Below are positions 1 to 9,413 of a DNA stretch of 64,000 nt, piece by piece. The notes under the pieces are model-generated. The model was given only the letters and a program-made list of their open reading frames with translations. It did no database searches and was not told where the DNA came from. Each line of letters starts with the position of its first letter. Position 1 is the stretch's first letter. The stretch is from Bacteroidales bacterium UBA5382 (GTDB taxonomy: Bacteria; Bacteroidota; Bacteroidia; Bacteroidales; Dysgonomonadaceae): positions 79,397-143,396 of the forward strand of contig DHOU01000040.1 in NCBI GenBank assembly GCA_002409745.1, in the 5' to 3' direction. Both the position numbers and the translations under genes were made by a program.

Positions 1-52
1 AGTGAAGCCGATAGAACGCATGTTGGAAATATCAGCCAAATACGGGCTTTAA
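1..52 (+). CDS. 3' end of an upstream gene (partial)
   Basis: An open frame enters from the left edge and ends at a TAA at 50-52, giving a C-terminus ending KPIERMLEISAKYGL. The residue mix looks like real protein and the frame ends a sensible distance before the ychF promoter. Too little is present to name the gene, and chance openness over 17 codons cannot be excluded. Confidence 0.3.
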   Translation, partial: VKPIERMLEISAKYGL

Positions 53-109
53 AATCAGTGTTTTTTTAAGGAATATATATTCTGAAGAGAATTTCACATG
101 CTTTTTTCG

Positions 110-117
110 TACCTTTG
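110..117 (+). promoter_or_regulatory. -7 promoter element for ychF
   Basis: TACCTTTG matches the Bacteroidota sigma-ABfr -7 consensus TAnnTTTG. It lies 26 bases before the ychF ATG, which implies a short leader. No clear -33 TTTG is seen at the usual 19-21 base spacing. Confidence 0.6.
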
Positions 118-143
118 TATTCCTGTAAAAAATCAAAAGAATT

Positions 144-1247
144 ATGGCACTTCAATGCGGAATAGTGGGTCTTCCAAACGTGGGTAAATCGACCCTTTTT
201 AATTGTTTATCGAACGCGAAAGCGCAAGCGGCTAATTTTCCTTTTTGCACCATAGAGCCGAATGTGGGGGTAATTACCGTTCCTGATGAACGATTGAATA
301 AATTAGCCGAACTCGTACATCCGCAAAAAATAGTCCCTACGACGGTGGAAATTGTGGATATTGCCGGATTGGTCAAAGGGGCCAGTAAAGGCGAGGGGCT
401 TGGAAACAAATTCCTTGCGAATATCCGCGAAACGGATGCTATCCTGCATGTACTCCGTTGTTTCGACGATGAGAACGTTACCCATGTCGACGGGTCCGTA
501 GATCCGGTGCGTGATAAGGAAATCATCGATGCCGAATTACAATTGAAGGACTTGGAAACCATCGAGGCCCGCATCAATAAAGTGGAAAAACAGGCCAAAA
601 CCGGAGGCGATAAAGATGCCAAGCGGGCTTTCGAGGTATATACGGTTATCAGGGAAGCTTTGTTGAGAGGAGAGTCGGCGCGTACAGTTGTTTTTGACCG
701 CAAAGAAGACATAAAGATATCCAATGAACTTTTCCTTCTTACCTCGAAGCCGGTGTTATATGTATGTAACGTGGATGAAGAAAGTGCGGTCACCGGGAAT
801 CGATATGTAGAGGCCCTACGGGATTCGGTTAAGAACGAAAATGCCGAAATATTGGTTGTGGCGGCTAAAATAGAATCGGAGATAGCCGAATTCGATACTT
901 ACGAAGAACGTCAACTATTTCTTTCTGAAATAGGTTTGGAAGAATCGGGGGTGAATCGCTTGATTAAAGCGGCGTACCGGTTATTGAATTTGCAGACTTT
1001 CCTGACTGCCGGCGAGCAGGAAGTTCGCGCATGGACTTTTCACAAGGGATGGAAGGCTCCTCAATGTGCGGGTGTTATTCATACGGATTTCGAAAAAGGA
1101 TTTATTCGGGCGGAAGTCATCAAATATGATGATTTTATAGCCTTGGGTTCGGAAGCGGCTTGCAAAGAAGCCGGCAAAATGAATGTCGAAGGTAAGGAAT
1201 ATATCGTACAGGATGGCGATATCATGCACTTCCGGTTTAATGTCTAA
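144..1247 (+). CDS. ychF: Ribosome-binding ATPase YchF (OBG family)
   Basis: YchF is a conserved Obg-class P-loop protein of the cytoplasm that binds ribosomes and prefers ATP over GTP. The 367 residues match the usual length. The P-loop GLPNVGKST is at residues 9-17, the switch-II DIAGLV at about 73-78, and the base-recognition motif reads NVDE (near 208) instead of NKxD, the family hallmark tied to ATP preference. The C-terminal TGS domain contains LTAGEQEVRAW and the segment ending in FHFRFNV. It stands alone, with its own promoter just upstream and the divergent-in-function lacI gene starting 143 bases downstream on the same strand. No anomaly seen; identification is secure. Confidence 0.97.
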   Translation: MALQCGIVGLPNVGKSTLFNCLSNAKAQAANFPFCTIEPNVGVITVPDERLNKLAELVHPQKIVPTTVEIVDIAGLVKGASKGEGLGNKFLANIRETDAILHVLRCFDDENVTHVDGSVDPVRDKEIIDAELQLKDLETIEARINKVEKQAKTGGDKDAKRAFEVYTVIREALLRGESARTVVFDRKEDIKISNELFLLTSKPVLYVCNVDEESAVTGNRYVEALRDSVKNENAEILVVAAKIESEIAEFDTYEERQLFLSEIGLEESGVNRLIKAAYRLLNLQTFLTAGEQEVRAWTFHKGWKAPQCAGVIHTDFEKGFIRAEVIKYDDFIALGSEAACKEAGKMNVEGKEYIVQDGDIMHFRFNV

Positions 1248-1329
1248 TCGGACAAAAGATACGAAATTATCATATAGTTGATTTTTATGTTCTAAAAGTA
1301 TGTTGTAAAACATATAAAATAATTTTTGA

Positions 1330-1341
1330 TTAATCGTTTAA
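1330..1341 (+). promoter_or_regulatory. LacI-family operator O1 (autoregulatory)
   Basis: TTAATCGTTTAA is the reverse complement of two further copies at 2404-2415 and 2477-2488. The central CG inside an A/T-rich near-palindrome is typical of LacI/GalR-family operators. It ends 5 bases before the -7 element of the lacI gene, so bound repressor would cover the promoter. Confidence 0.7.
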
Positions 1342-1346
1342 CCTAT

Positions 1347-1354
1347 TACCTTTG
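1347..1354 (+). promoter_or_regulatory. -7 promoter element for the lacI-type gene
   Basis: TACCTTTG fits TAnnTTTG. It lies 37 bases before the TTG start of the regulator and immediately after operator O1. Confidence 0.6.
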
Positions 1355-1390
1355 CATTAATTTCTATAACGAATTATAAGATTTTAAGAG

Positions 1391-2383
1391 TTGAAAAGAG
1401 TTTCATTAAAAGTAATTGCTGAAGAATTGAGTGTTTCGGTTGCTACAGTATCTCTTGTATTGAGCGGAAAGAATGAAAGAGGAAGGGTTAGCCAAGAGGT
1501 AGAAAAAAAAATTTTGAATAAGGCAGCGGAATTAAATTATATGCCGAATTCTTTTGCAAAAGGTCTGAAAATGGGACGTTCTAAAACTCTGGGTTTAATC
1601 GTTGCGGATGTATCAAACGTTTTCTTCGGAACATTGGCCTTACATATCCAAGAATATGCTGAAAAAGAAGGATATGCGGTTATAATAGCCAACACGAATG
1701 AACAAGAGGAGAAAATGGAAAAAATGATTAAATTATTGACAAGTAGGCAGGTAGATGGTTTAATTGTTACTCCGACAGAAAAAAGTGAAAAATTAATTGA
1801 GAGGTTGATAGTTGACAAAATGCCTTTCGTATTAGTCGACAGAAGTTTTCCAACTATTAATACCAATTTTGTGATGATCAATAATTATGAAATATCGTAT
1901 CAGGCAACTCAAAAACTGATTGAGCGAGGATGTAGGAATATTGGATTGTTGAATTATCATCAAAATATGTATCATACTAACGAACGGAAACGAGGATGCA
2001 TCGAAGCACTTCAGCAAGCGAATATCTATCATCCGGAGAATGTGAAAGAAGTTCGGTATGAAAATCTGAAAAAGGATGTTGAAAATGGAATTAAAGAATT
2101 GGTAAAGAATAAAATTGATGGTATTTTTTTCACAACGAATTCTATTTCAATTTTAGGCGTAAAAAATCTGGTTAAACAAAATGTAGATATTCGGAATAGT
2201 ATGAAAATGGTCTGTTTTGATGAGAATGATGCTTTTTATTTGTTGCCGTTTTCAGTTCCTTTTATCAAACAACCCATCGAAAAAATGGGTCAGAGAGCAA
2301 TACAATTATTAATTGATCAAATTGAAAAACAAAATTCAACGACTGAAAAGTATATTGTTGATGCTGAATTGATAATCAAATAA
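1391..2383 (+). CDS. LacI-family transcriptional regulator
   Basis: A sugar-responsive DNA-binding regulator of 330 residues. The N-terminal helix-turn-helix is at residues 4-25 (SLKVIAEELSVSVATVSLVL), followed by the hinge region (YMPNSFAKGL) and a periplasmic-binding-protein-like effector domain (GLIVADVSNVFFG onward). The start is a TTG at 1391; no ATG lies nearby that would keep the HTH intact. Identical 12-bp operators occur before this gene and twice between it and the isomerase gene, so it most likely represses itself and the whole downstream locus. Base composition is more A/T-rich than the downstream enzyme genes. The effector is unknown; given the locus, D-arabinose, D-ribulose or L-fucose are candidates. 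Confidence 0.93.
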   Translation: MKRVSLKVIAEELSVSVATVSLVLSGKNERGRVSQEVEKKILNKAAELNYMPNSFAKGLKMGRSKTLGLIVADVSNVFFGTLALHIQEYAEKEGYAVIIANTNEQEEKMEKMIKLLTSRQVDGLIVTPTEKSEKLIERLIVDKMPFVLVDRSFPTINTNFVMINNYEISYQATQKLIERGCRNIGLLNYHQNMYHTNERKRGCIEALQQANIYHPENVKEVRYENLKKDVENGIKELVKNKIDGIFFTTNSISILGVKNLVKQNVDIRNSMKMVCFDENDAFYLLPFSVPFIKQPIEKMGQRAIQLLIDQIEKQNSTTEKYIVDAELIIK

Positions 2384-2403
2384 TTTTTTTGTTTACTTTA
2401 TGG

Positions 2404-2415
2404 TTAAACGATTAA
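2404..2415 (+). promoter_or_regulatory. LacI-family operator O2
   Basis: TTAAACGATTAA, an exact inverted copy of O1, 20 bases after the regulator's stop codon in the 192-bp gap before the isomerase gene. With O3 it could support looping or cooperative binding. Confidence 0.65.
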
Positions 2416-2476
2416 TCATATAGATAATAGAGTAACTAAATTTAAGGGGAAATAAAGTTTTGTTTTACAGAGTAAG

Positions 2477-2488
2477 TTAAACGATTAA
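2477..2488 (+). promoter_or_regulatory. LacI-family operator O3
   Basis: TTAAACGATTAA, extended to GTTAA-ACGA-TTAAC with perfect 5-bp arms. It is 73 bases from O2 and about 90 bases before the isomerase ATG. A TTTG lies just upstream at 2459-2462, but no clean TAnnTTTG follows, so the exact promoter is not resolved. Confidence 0.68.
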
Positions 2489-2575
2489 CTATATTTTATA
2501 GAGAATTTGCAGATCATGTACAAATGAAATAAATATAATACAGTAATAATGTGAATTACTAATTAATTAAAGACT

Positions 2576-4348
2576 ATGAATAAAAATTATCCAAAAATCG
2601 GAATCCGGCCTATTATCGACGGCCGTAGAAGAGGAATCAGGGAATCGTTGGAAGAAACGACCATGACCATGGCAAAAAATGTTGCTGCATTTTACAGCGA
2701 TCATTTGCGTTATCCAGACGGTTCCCCTGTGCAATGTGTGATTTCTGATACTTGTATAGGAGGAGTAAAAGAAGCTGCCAATTGTGCTGTAAAGTTTGAA
2801 AGAGAAAATGTAGGGCTCTCCTTATCCGTTACTCCCTGTTGGTGTTATGGTTCGGAAACAATGGATATGAATCCGTTAATTCCGAAAGCCGTATGGGGAT
2901 TTAACGGCACGGAACGTCCCGGTGCGGTATATTTGGCGGCGGTATTGGCGGCCCATAATCAAAAGGGGCTTCCTGCTTTTGGTATATACGGACACGATAT
3001 ACAAGACATTGGAGATACGCATATACCGGAGGATGTGGAAGAAAAACTCTTGCGTTTCGCCCGGGCCGGACTGGCGGTCGCTCTTATGCGTGGAAAGTCG
3101 TATTTGGCCATAGGTTCTGTGTGTATGGGTATCGGAGGATCAATGGTGAATCCCGATTTTTTACAGGAATACCTTGGAATGCGTACCGAATATGTAGATT
3201 GTTCGGAAATCATCCGTCGTATACAACAGGAAATTTACGATAAGGAAGAGTATCGTAAAGCGATTGAATGGGTGGAAAAAAATTGCAAACCCAATGAGTT
3301 GCCCGATCACAATCCTGAGAACATTCGTCGCAGCCGCGGACAAAAAGACGCCGACTGGGAATATGTGGTGAAAATGACGATCATTATGCGTGACTTGATG
3401 ACCGGCAACCAAAAATTGGATGAGATGGGATTTGGAGAAGAAGCCATGGGACATAATGCCATTGCCGGAGGTTTTCAAGGGCAACGCCAATGGACGGATT
3501 TCTTGCCGAACGGCGATTTTTCAGAAGCTTTATTGAATACATCTTTCGATTGGAACGGCATCCGCGCTCCTTTTCCTTTTGCTACCGAAAATGATCATTT
3601 GAATGCAATATCCATGCTTTTCGGTAATTTACTCACCCATACGGCACAAATCTTTGCTGATGTACGCACCTATTGGAGTCCTGAATCTATTGAAAGGGTA
3701 TCCGGATGGAAGCCTGAAGGTGTTTTAAAAGACGGAGCCATTCATTTAATTAATTCGGGTGCTTGTACCTTGGATGCTACCGGAGAACAGACAAAGGATG
3801 GCAAACCGGCCATGAAACCTCATTGGGAAATAAATGAACAAGAGGTGGAGGCGATGTTGAAAGCAACCAAATGGGGGCCTTCGTCTCTTGAGTATTTTCG
3901 TGGCGGCGGATATTCTTCTAAGCTGTTATCGAAGGGAGGAATGCCCGTCACCATGTGCCGGCTGAACCTTGTAAAAGGGGTCGGGCCTGTTTTGCAGATC
4001 GCCGAAGGCTGGACGGCTACCTTTCCTGATGAAGTATTCGCTATCATCGACAAACGAACGGATAAGACTTGGCCGTCGACATTTTTTGTGCCTCGGCTTA
4101 CCGGAAAAGGCCGTTTTGCCGATGTATATTCCGTGATGAATTATTGGGGAGCTAATCATGGAGCGATCAGTTACGGGCATATCGGTGCGGACTTGATTAC
4201 ACTGGCATCGGCCTTGTCCATCCCGGTGAATATGCATAATGTGGAGGAATCGAAAATATTCCGTCCTTCGGCATGGGCATCTTTCGGTTCCGATAACGAA
4301 GGATCGGATTACCGAGCTTGCGCAGCTTACGGACCGTTGTATAAATAA
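2576..4348 (+). CDS. fucI: L-fucose / D-arabinose isomerase
   Basis: A cytoplasmic Mn-dependent ketol-isomerase that converts L-fucose to L-fuculose and, in the same family, D-arabinose to D-ribulose. The 590 residues match E. coli FucI (591). The catalytic Glu of ATEND (near residue 337) and Asp of FADVRTYW lie 24 residues apart as in E. coli (E337, D361), and the C-terminal metal-site His is in [10 protein letters not shown]. It is the first gene after two operators and 20 bases before susC. No L-fuculokinase or fuculose-1-phosphate aldolase is present; the only kinase in the locus is ribulokinase-like. I therefore infer that D-arabinose is the more likely physiological substrate here. Confidence 0.95.
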   Translation: MNKNYPKIGIRPIIDGRRRGIRESLEETTMTMAKNVAAFYSDHLRYPDGSPVQCVISDTCIGGVKEAANCAVKFERENVGLSLSVTPCWCYGSETMDMNPLIPKAVWGFNGTERPGAVYLAAVLAAHNQKGLPAFGIYGHDIQDIGDTHIPEDVEEKLLRFARAGLAVALMRGKSYLAIGSVCMGIGGSMVNPDFLQEYLGMRTEYVDCSEIIRRIQQEIYDKEEYRKAIEWVEKNCKPNELPDHNPENIRRSRGQKDADWEYVVKMTIIMRDLMTGNQKLDEMGFGEEAMGHNAIAGGFQGQRQWTDFLPNGDFSEALLNTSFDWNGIRAPFPFATENDHLNAISMLFGNLLTHTAQIFADVRTYWSPESIERVSGWKPEGVLKDGAIHLINSGACTLDATGEQTKDGKPAMKPHWEINEQEVEAMLKATKWGPSSLEYFRGGGYSSKLLSKGGMPVTMCRLNLVKGVGPVLQIAEGWTATFPDEVFAIIDKRTDKTWPSTFFVPRLTGKGRFADVYSVMNYWGANHGAISYGHIGADLITLASALSIPVNMHNVEESKIFRPSAWASFGSDNEGSDYRACAAYGPLYK

Positions 4349-4368
4349 ATCATCAAAAAAATTGATTC

Positions 4369-7300
4369 ATGAAAGATCGTATATTTTTAAAATTGTTTCT
4401 TATTATCTTCTTTTTTAGCGCCGGAAATATTATCTATTCTGTTTCGGCAGATAATAAAGAAGTGCTACAATCGCAGCGTACAGTTACAGGACGAATTATG
4501 GATGCGGGTGGCGAGCTTCTTATTGGTGTAAATGTAATAGAAGAAGGAACTTCAAACGGAACCATTACCGATATAAACGGTACTTATACGCTTACTCTGA
4601 CGACGCAAGATCCCGTTCTACGTTTTACCTATATCGGATTTAAAGAAACTATTGTCCGCGTTGAAAACAAAGGGATTATTGATGTGGTAATGGAAGAAGA
4701 TGTAGAAGCGCTGGATGAAGTGGTAGTGGTAGGTTTCGGAACACAAAAGAAAGCTTCGGTTGTGGGCTCCATAACGAATGTAGAACCCACTAAATTATCA
4801 TTGACGCCCACCCGTTCATTGAGCAATAATCTGGCGGGGATGGTATCCGGTGTAATTGCCGTACAGCGTAGCGGTAATCCATGGTCTAATAATTCCGACT
4901 TTTGGATTCGAGGGATTAGTACCTTTACGGGGAATACCAATCCTCTTGTTTTGGTAGATGGCATTGAGCGGTCGTTGAATGATTTGGAAACGGAAGAAAT
5001 AGAATCCTTCTCCGTATTAAAAGATGCCGCAGCAAGTGCCGTATATGGGGTAAGAGGCGCCAACGGGGTAATCATGATTAATACCAAACGCGGAAAAATC
5101 GGAAAACCTCAAATTGAAGTTCGTTTCGAAAAAGCCTATACTTCGCCTACGAGGCTTCCCGATTTCATAGGAAGTGAAAAATACCTGGGACTGATAAACG
5201 AAATGTATGAGGATCAGGGAAGAGCCAGACCCTACAGTGATGCAACGTTGTTAAACTATAGATATCAAACCGATCCCGAGTTATATCCCGATGTAAACTG
5301 GTGGAAAGCAGTCGCGAAAGACAATGCCGATAATACAAGGGCGAATCTTAGCGTAAATGGAGGATCGGATATTTTGCGTTATTCTTTGGTATTAGGGGTA
5401 TATGACGAAAACGGAATTCTGCGGAGAGATCCTAAACAGGAATGGGATTCTTCTTTGAAAGTGAGCAGATATACCGTGCGTTCCAATGTGGATATCAATG
5501 TAACCCCAACAACGCTTGTACGCGTAAATGTAGGTGGATTTCTTCAGACCAAAAACGCTCCTCCGGGAGATAATGATGATGAAAATATTTTCCAGCAAGC
5601 CATGCGGATTCCTCCGTTTGTTCACCCGCTTATCTATTCGAACGGTTACATTCCCCGGATATCGGCTAAAGAAAATCCATGGGCATTATCCACTCAACGG
5701 GGATACGAGAAAGTCAATCAAAGCAAAATAGAATCGCTCACAGCCGTTGAACAAGATTTAAAATTCATTACCCCCGGATTAAGCGCCAAGTTATCGTTTT
5801 CGTTCGATAAATTTTCATCTAATAGTGTGACGCGTTCAAAAAATCCGGATTACTATAACCCCGCAACCGGACGTGATGCCAATGGAAATATTATGACTAG
5901 CATATTAAGCTACGGAGAAGAGTTTTTAGGATATAGCACGGGCGCACAATGGGGCGATCAAAGTATTTATTTGGAAGGAATGTTGTCGTATAACCGGACT
6001 TTTAATAAAGTTCATGATGTTAATACGATGCTTTTATATAACCAAAAAAATTATGATCGAGGAGATGCGTTGCCTTATCGTAATCAAGGGATAGCCGGAC
6101 GATTTTCTTATACCTACGATCGGCGTTATGTGGGTGAGTTTAATTTCGGATATAACGGATCGGAAAATTTTGCTCCGGGGAAAAGATTCGGATTTTTTCC
6201 GGCAGTAGCATTGGGATGGATTGTTTCACAGGAAAAATTTATGCAGCCCCTTTCGGAAACCGTTTCTAATTTAAAAATAAGAGGTTCTGTAGGTCAAGCG
6301 GGAAATAGCATTTTAAGGGGGAACATATGGGATAAGCGATTTGCTTACATTTCTACCATTGTGGAAACAGGCTCTTATCGATGGGGTACCGAAAACAACA
6401 TCTATCGGGTAGGAAGAGCGGAAGGAGAGATAGGAGTAAATGATCTGACTTGGGAAACGGTCACAAAAGCCAATGTGGGACTAGAGTTAGGTTTGTGGAA
6501 CAACGCAATCAATTATACCGTAGATATCTTCAAAGAACAACGGAAAGATATCTTTATGGAAAGAACCAATGTTCCGGGGTCAGCCGGGTTTAACAGAAAT
6601 ATCTGGGCAAATTTCGGCAAAGTGAATAATCAAGGAGTGGATATGTCTTTGAGTATAAATAAACAACTCAATAAAGATTGGTTGGTATCGGGTATTTTCA
6701 ATTACACTTATGCACGTAATAAAATAATTGAATTTGATGAGCCTCTTTCTATTGTGGGTACTTATCGTGCGCAGACAGGTAAGCCAGTAGGACAATTATT
6801 CGGTTTAGTAGCAGAAGGACTTTTTACGGAAGATGATTTTGATGAAAATGGAAAATTGAAGCAAGGCATTCCTGTACAAAATTTCAGTGATGTAGAGAAT
6901 CTTCGCCCGGGTGACATCAAATACAAGGATCTCAATGGAGACGGTGCCGTTACCGCCGTAGATAGAACAGCGATAGGAGGCACCCGTATTCCTGAAATTG
7001 TATATGGCTATGGGGCGAATATCCGGTATAAAGCGTTTGATTTCGGATTTTTCTTCCAAGGAACCGGTAAAACCTATCAGATATTAGGAGGAGGAAATTG
7101 GATTCCGGGAGCAGAATTAGGCGCAGGAAATATCTATTCGAATATTGACGATCGATGGACCCAAGAAAATCCGAGTCAGAATGTGTTTTGGCCCCGAATG
7201 AGTGATAAATCGGTTGACAATAATAAGCAAGCCTCTACATGGTGGTTACGCGATATGAGTTTTTTACGATTGAAAAATATCGAAGTCGGATATAATTTCT

Positions 7301-7479
7301 CAAGAACACTTACTAAAAAAATTGGTATCCGTGATTGTAGGATATTTGTAAGAGGTTCTAATTTGGTAACTTTCTCCAAATTCAACCTGTGGGATCCCGA
7401 ATTGGAAACACAGAACGGATTAAAGTATCCTCCCATGAAATCTGTCTCGGCTGGTTTAAGTATTAACTTTAATAATTAA
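4369..7479 (+). CDS. SusC-type TonB-dependent outer-membrane transporter
   Basis: Imports oligosaccharides across the outer membrane using TonB energy, working with the SusD partner that follows 6 bases later. The 1036 residues show an N-terminal signal peptide (about 1-28), a carboxypeptidase-regulatory-like domain (about 38-115, VTGRIMDAGGELLIGVNV), the SusC signature near 120 (DEVVVVGFGTQKK), a plug domain (LVDGIERSLNDL, VYGVRGANGVIMI) and a C-terminal barrel ending in SAGLSINFNN. It lies between the isomerase gene and susD in one transcription unit. Substrate cannot be read from the sequence; the neighbours point to a glycan containing a furanosidic pentose. Confidence 0.96.
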   Translation: MKDRIFLKLFLIIFFFSAGNIIYSVSADNKEVLQSQRTVTGRIMDAGGELLIGVNVIEEGTSNGTITDINGTYTLTLTTQDPVLRFTYIGFKETIVRVENKGIIDVVMEEDVEALDEVVVVGFGTQKKASVVGSITNVEPTKLSLTPTRSLSNNLAGMVSGVIAVQRSGNPWSNNSDFWIRGISTFTGNTNPLVLVDGIERSLNDLETEEIESFSVLKDAAASAVYGVRGANGVIMINTKRGKIGKPQIEVRFEKAYTSPTRLPDFIGSEKYLGLINEMYEDQGRARPYSDATLLNYRYQTDPELYPDVNWWKAVAKDNADNTRANLSVNGGSDILRYSLVLGVYDENGILRRDPKQEWDSSLKVSRYTVRSNVDINVTPTTLVRVNVGGFLQTKNAPPGDNDDENIFQQAMRIPPFVHPLIYSNGYIPRISAKENPWALSTQRGYEKVNQSKIESLTAVEQDLKFITPGLSAKLSFSFDKFSSNSVTRSKNPDYYNPATGRDANGNIMTSILSYGEEFLGYSTGAQWGDQSIYLEGMLSYNRTFNKVHDVNTMLLYNQKNYDRGDALPYRNQGIAGRFSYTYDRRYVGEFNFGYNGSENFAPGKRFGFFPAVALGWIVSQEKFMQPLSETVSNLKIRGSVGQAGNSILRGNIWDKRFAYISTIVETGSYRWGTENNIYRVGRAEGEIGVNDLTWETVTKANVGLELGLWNNAINYTVDIFKEQRKDIFMERTNVPGSAGFNRNIWANFGKVNNQGVDMSLSINKQLNKDWLVSGIFNYTYARNKIIEFDEPLSIVGTYRAQTGKPVGQLFGLVAEGLFTEDDFDENGKLKQGIPVQNFSDVENLRPGDIKYKDLNGDGAVTAVDRTAIGGTRIPEIVYGYGANIRYKAFDFGFFFQGTGKTYQILGGGNWIPGAELGAGNIYSNIDDRWTQENPSQNVFWPRMSDKSVDNNKQASTWWLRDMSFLRLKNIEVGYNFSRTLTKKIGIRDCRIFVRGSNLVTFSKFNLWDPELETQNGLKYPPMKSVSAGLSINFNN

Positions 7480-7485
7480 TGTATT

Positions 7486-9393
7486 ATGCAAAAGTATAAA
7501 TTTATCATACTAACAAGTATATTATCTCTCCTGTTGAGTGCGATAAGTTGTTCGGATTTTTTGGATAAAATGCCGGATGATCAACTCACCATGGAGATGG
7601 TATTTTCAGATAAGATAAGAACCGAAGATTGGTTGGCGAGTGTGTATTCGTCGGTTCCCGATCCTTTATGGGGGTATTTTAAATCACAAGGATTCAATAT
7701 TATGGGGGATGATATGACTATTCCACAAGATTGGCAACCTTACGGATGGGCAAGTGTATATGCCTATACCATGGCTAATTGGAGTCCTACTTCAGGTTGG
7801 GATCCGAACTATTGGGTGGAATTGCCTAAAAGAATCCGTACCGGCCTTGTATTTTTAGAAAATGTAAGGGTGATTCCGGATGTAGGTTTAACCGAAGAAT
7901 ACGTCAATCAGATGAAAAATGAAGTGCGATTCCTCATTGCCTATTATTATTCTTTAATGATTGAGATGTATGGACCTATTCCTTTTACTCCGGGAGTAAT
8001 CTATCCGGTGGATGCTCCGGCGTCCGAATTAATGACCACACAATCTCCTTACGACGAAATTGTGAATTGGATTGATCAGGAATTGAAAGATGTCTCCACT
8101 CAACTTCCCGCTGTATATCCTAATAATAACGATTGGGGAAGGGTGACCTCCGTCATGGCTTTAGCCATTAGGGCACGCACGCTGTTATTCGCGGCAAGTC
8201 CTTTATTCAATGGAAATGCTGATTTCAAAGATTGGAAAAATGCCGATGGAGAGAATTTATTTAAAACCGAATACGATTCATCGAAATGGGGGAGAGCTGC
8301 ACAAGCTCATAAAGAATTGATTGATGCCGCACAAAGTGGAGGATATAAGCTTTACTATGAATATAATAATGATGGTTCTATTGATCCGTTTATGTCTTAT
8401 TACAATATGTCCTTAAAACGGTTTTCTGACGGAAATAAAGAAATAATTTTCGGACGGGCGGATGCAGGTACTTATTCTACTTTTCAAGCGCACCATTTGC
8501 CGAAAGGTATCGGAGGCAATGCCGGAATGGGCGTGACACAAGAGTTAGTGGACGCATTTTTTATGAAAAATGGCGAGGCGCCTATCATGGGCTACAACGC
8601 CGACGGCTCTCCCATTATCAATTCGACCTCGGGATATGTAGAGAAAGGATTTTCTCAAACGCTGGAACAAAGAAATACCCAATGGCGTGGAGCCGAAGGC
8701 CCTCAAAAAGTTCCCGGACGAGTAACATTAGATGGGACTTACAATATGTATTGTAACCGCGAGCCCCGTTTTTATGTTTCTGTTATTTACAATGAAGCCT
8801 GGTTAGGAGTGGATAACCGAAGAGTTAACTTCTTACAAAACGGAGGTCAAGATACGGGGCCGACTTTCGATGCTCCGCAAAACGGATACAATGTTCGTAA
8901 AAGAATCAGTTTGGATATTTTTCCCCGCGAGAATAAATATACCTATCAGCCGGGCATTCTCTATCGTTTGGCTGAAGCGTATCTGGGCTATGCGGAAGCA
9001 TTGAATGAATCGCAGGGAGCAACTACCGAAGTATATCAATACGTCAATTTGGTACGGGAACGAGCCGGTCTTCCCAATTTAAAATCCGGACTTAGCAAAG
9101 AAGAAATGCGCGAAGCGATTCAGCACGAAAGAAGGGTCGAGTTCAATTGTGAAGGTATTCGTTTCAATGATGTCCGACGTTGGAAATTGGGAGAAAAATA
9201 CTTCAATACTAAACTATACGGTATGAACTTCAACGGGTCTGAAAAAAGCGATGATGAAAACAATCAGAGGGCATTTTATAAAAGAACTTTTTATAAGAAC
9301 CGTTATTTCAATAAACGGATGTATTTATGGCCGGTTCCGCAAACGCAGATGGATATTAATCCAAACTTAATACAGGCGCCGGGATATAATTAA
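7486..9393 (+). CDS. SusD/RagB-family surface glycan-binding lipoprotein
   Basis: An outer-leaflet lipoprotein that forms the lid of the SusC transporter. The signal peptide ends with a lipobox before Cys23 (SAISC), followed by SDFLDKMPDDQLT, the usual SusD N-terminal pattern. Helical TPR-like segments and the C-terminal SusD motif are visible (ERRVEFNCEGIRFNDVRRWKLG near 560-580, then LWPVPQTQMDINPNL at the end). The 635 residues are in the normal range for large SusDs. It follows susC by 6 bases and precedes a third lipoprotein gene, the standard PUL order. Confidence 0.95.
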   Translation: MQKYKFIILTSILSLLLSAISCSDFLDKMPDDQLTMEMVFSDKIRTEDWLASVYSSVPDPLWGYFKSQGFNIMGDDMTIPQDWQPYGWASVYAYTMANWSPTSGWDPNYWVELPKRIRTGLVFLENVRVIPDVGLTEEYVNQMKNEVRFLIAYYYSLMIEMYGPIPFTPGVIYPVDAPASELMTTQSPYDEIVNWIDQELKDVSTQLPAVYPNNNDWGRVTSVMALAIRARTLLFAASPLFNGNADFKDWKNADGENLFKTEYDSSKWGRAAQAHKELIDAAQSGGYKLYYEYNNDGSIDPFMSYYNMSLKRFSDGNKEIIFGRADAGTYSTFQAHHLPKGIGGNAGMGVTQELVDAFFMKNGEAPIMGYNADGSPIINSTSGYVEKGFSQTLEQRNTQWRGAEGPQKVPGRVTLDGTYNMYCNREPRFYVSVIYNEAWLGVDNRRVNFLQNGGQDTGPTFDAPQNGYNVRKRISLDIFPRENKYTYQPGILYRLAEAYLGYAEALNESQGATTEVYQYVNLVRERAGLPNLKSGLSKEEMREAIQHERRVEFNCEGIRFNDVRRWKLGEKYFNTKLYGMNFNGSEKSDDENNQRAFYKRTFYKNRYFNKRMYLWPVPQTQMDINPNLIQAPGYN

Positions 9394-9413
9394 ACACAAC
9401 AAATAAAAATGAT

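Noticed and set aside
152..793. 213-codon open frame antisense to ychF
   Set aside because: Ser-rich shadow of a conserved gene with no support of its own.
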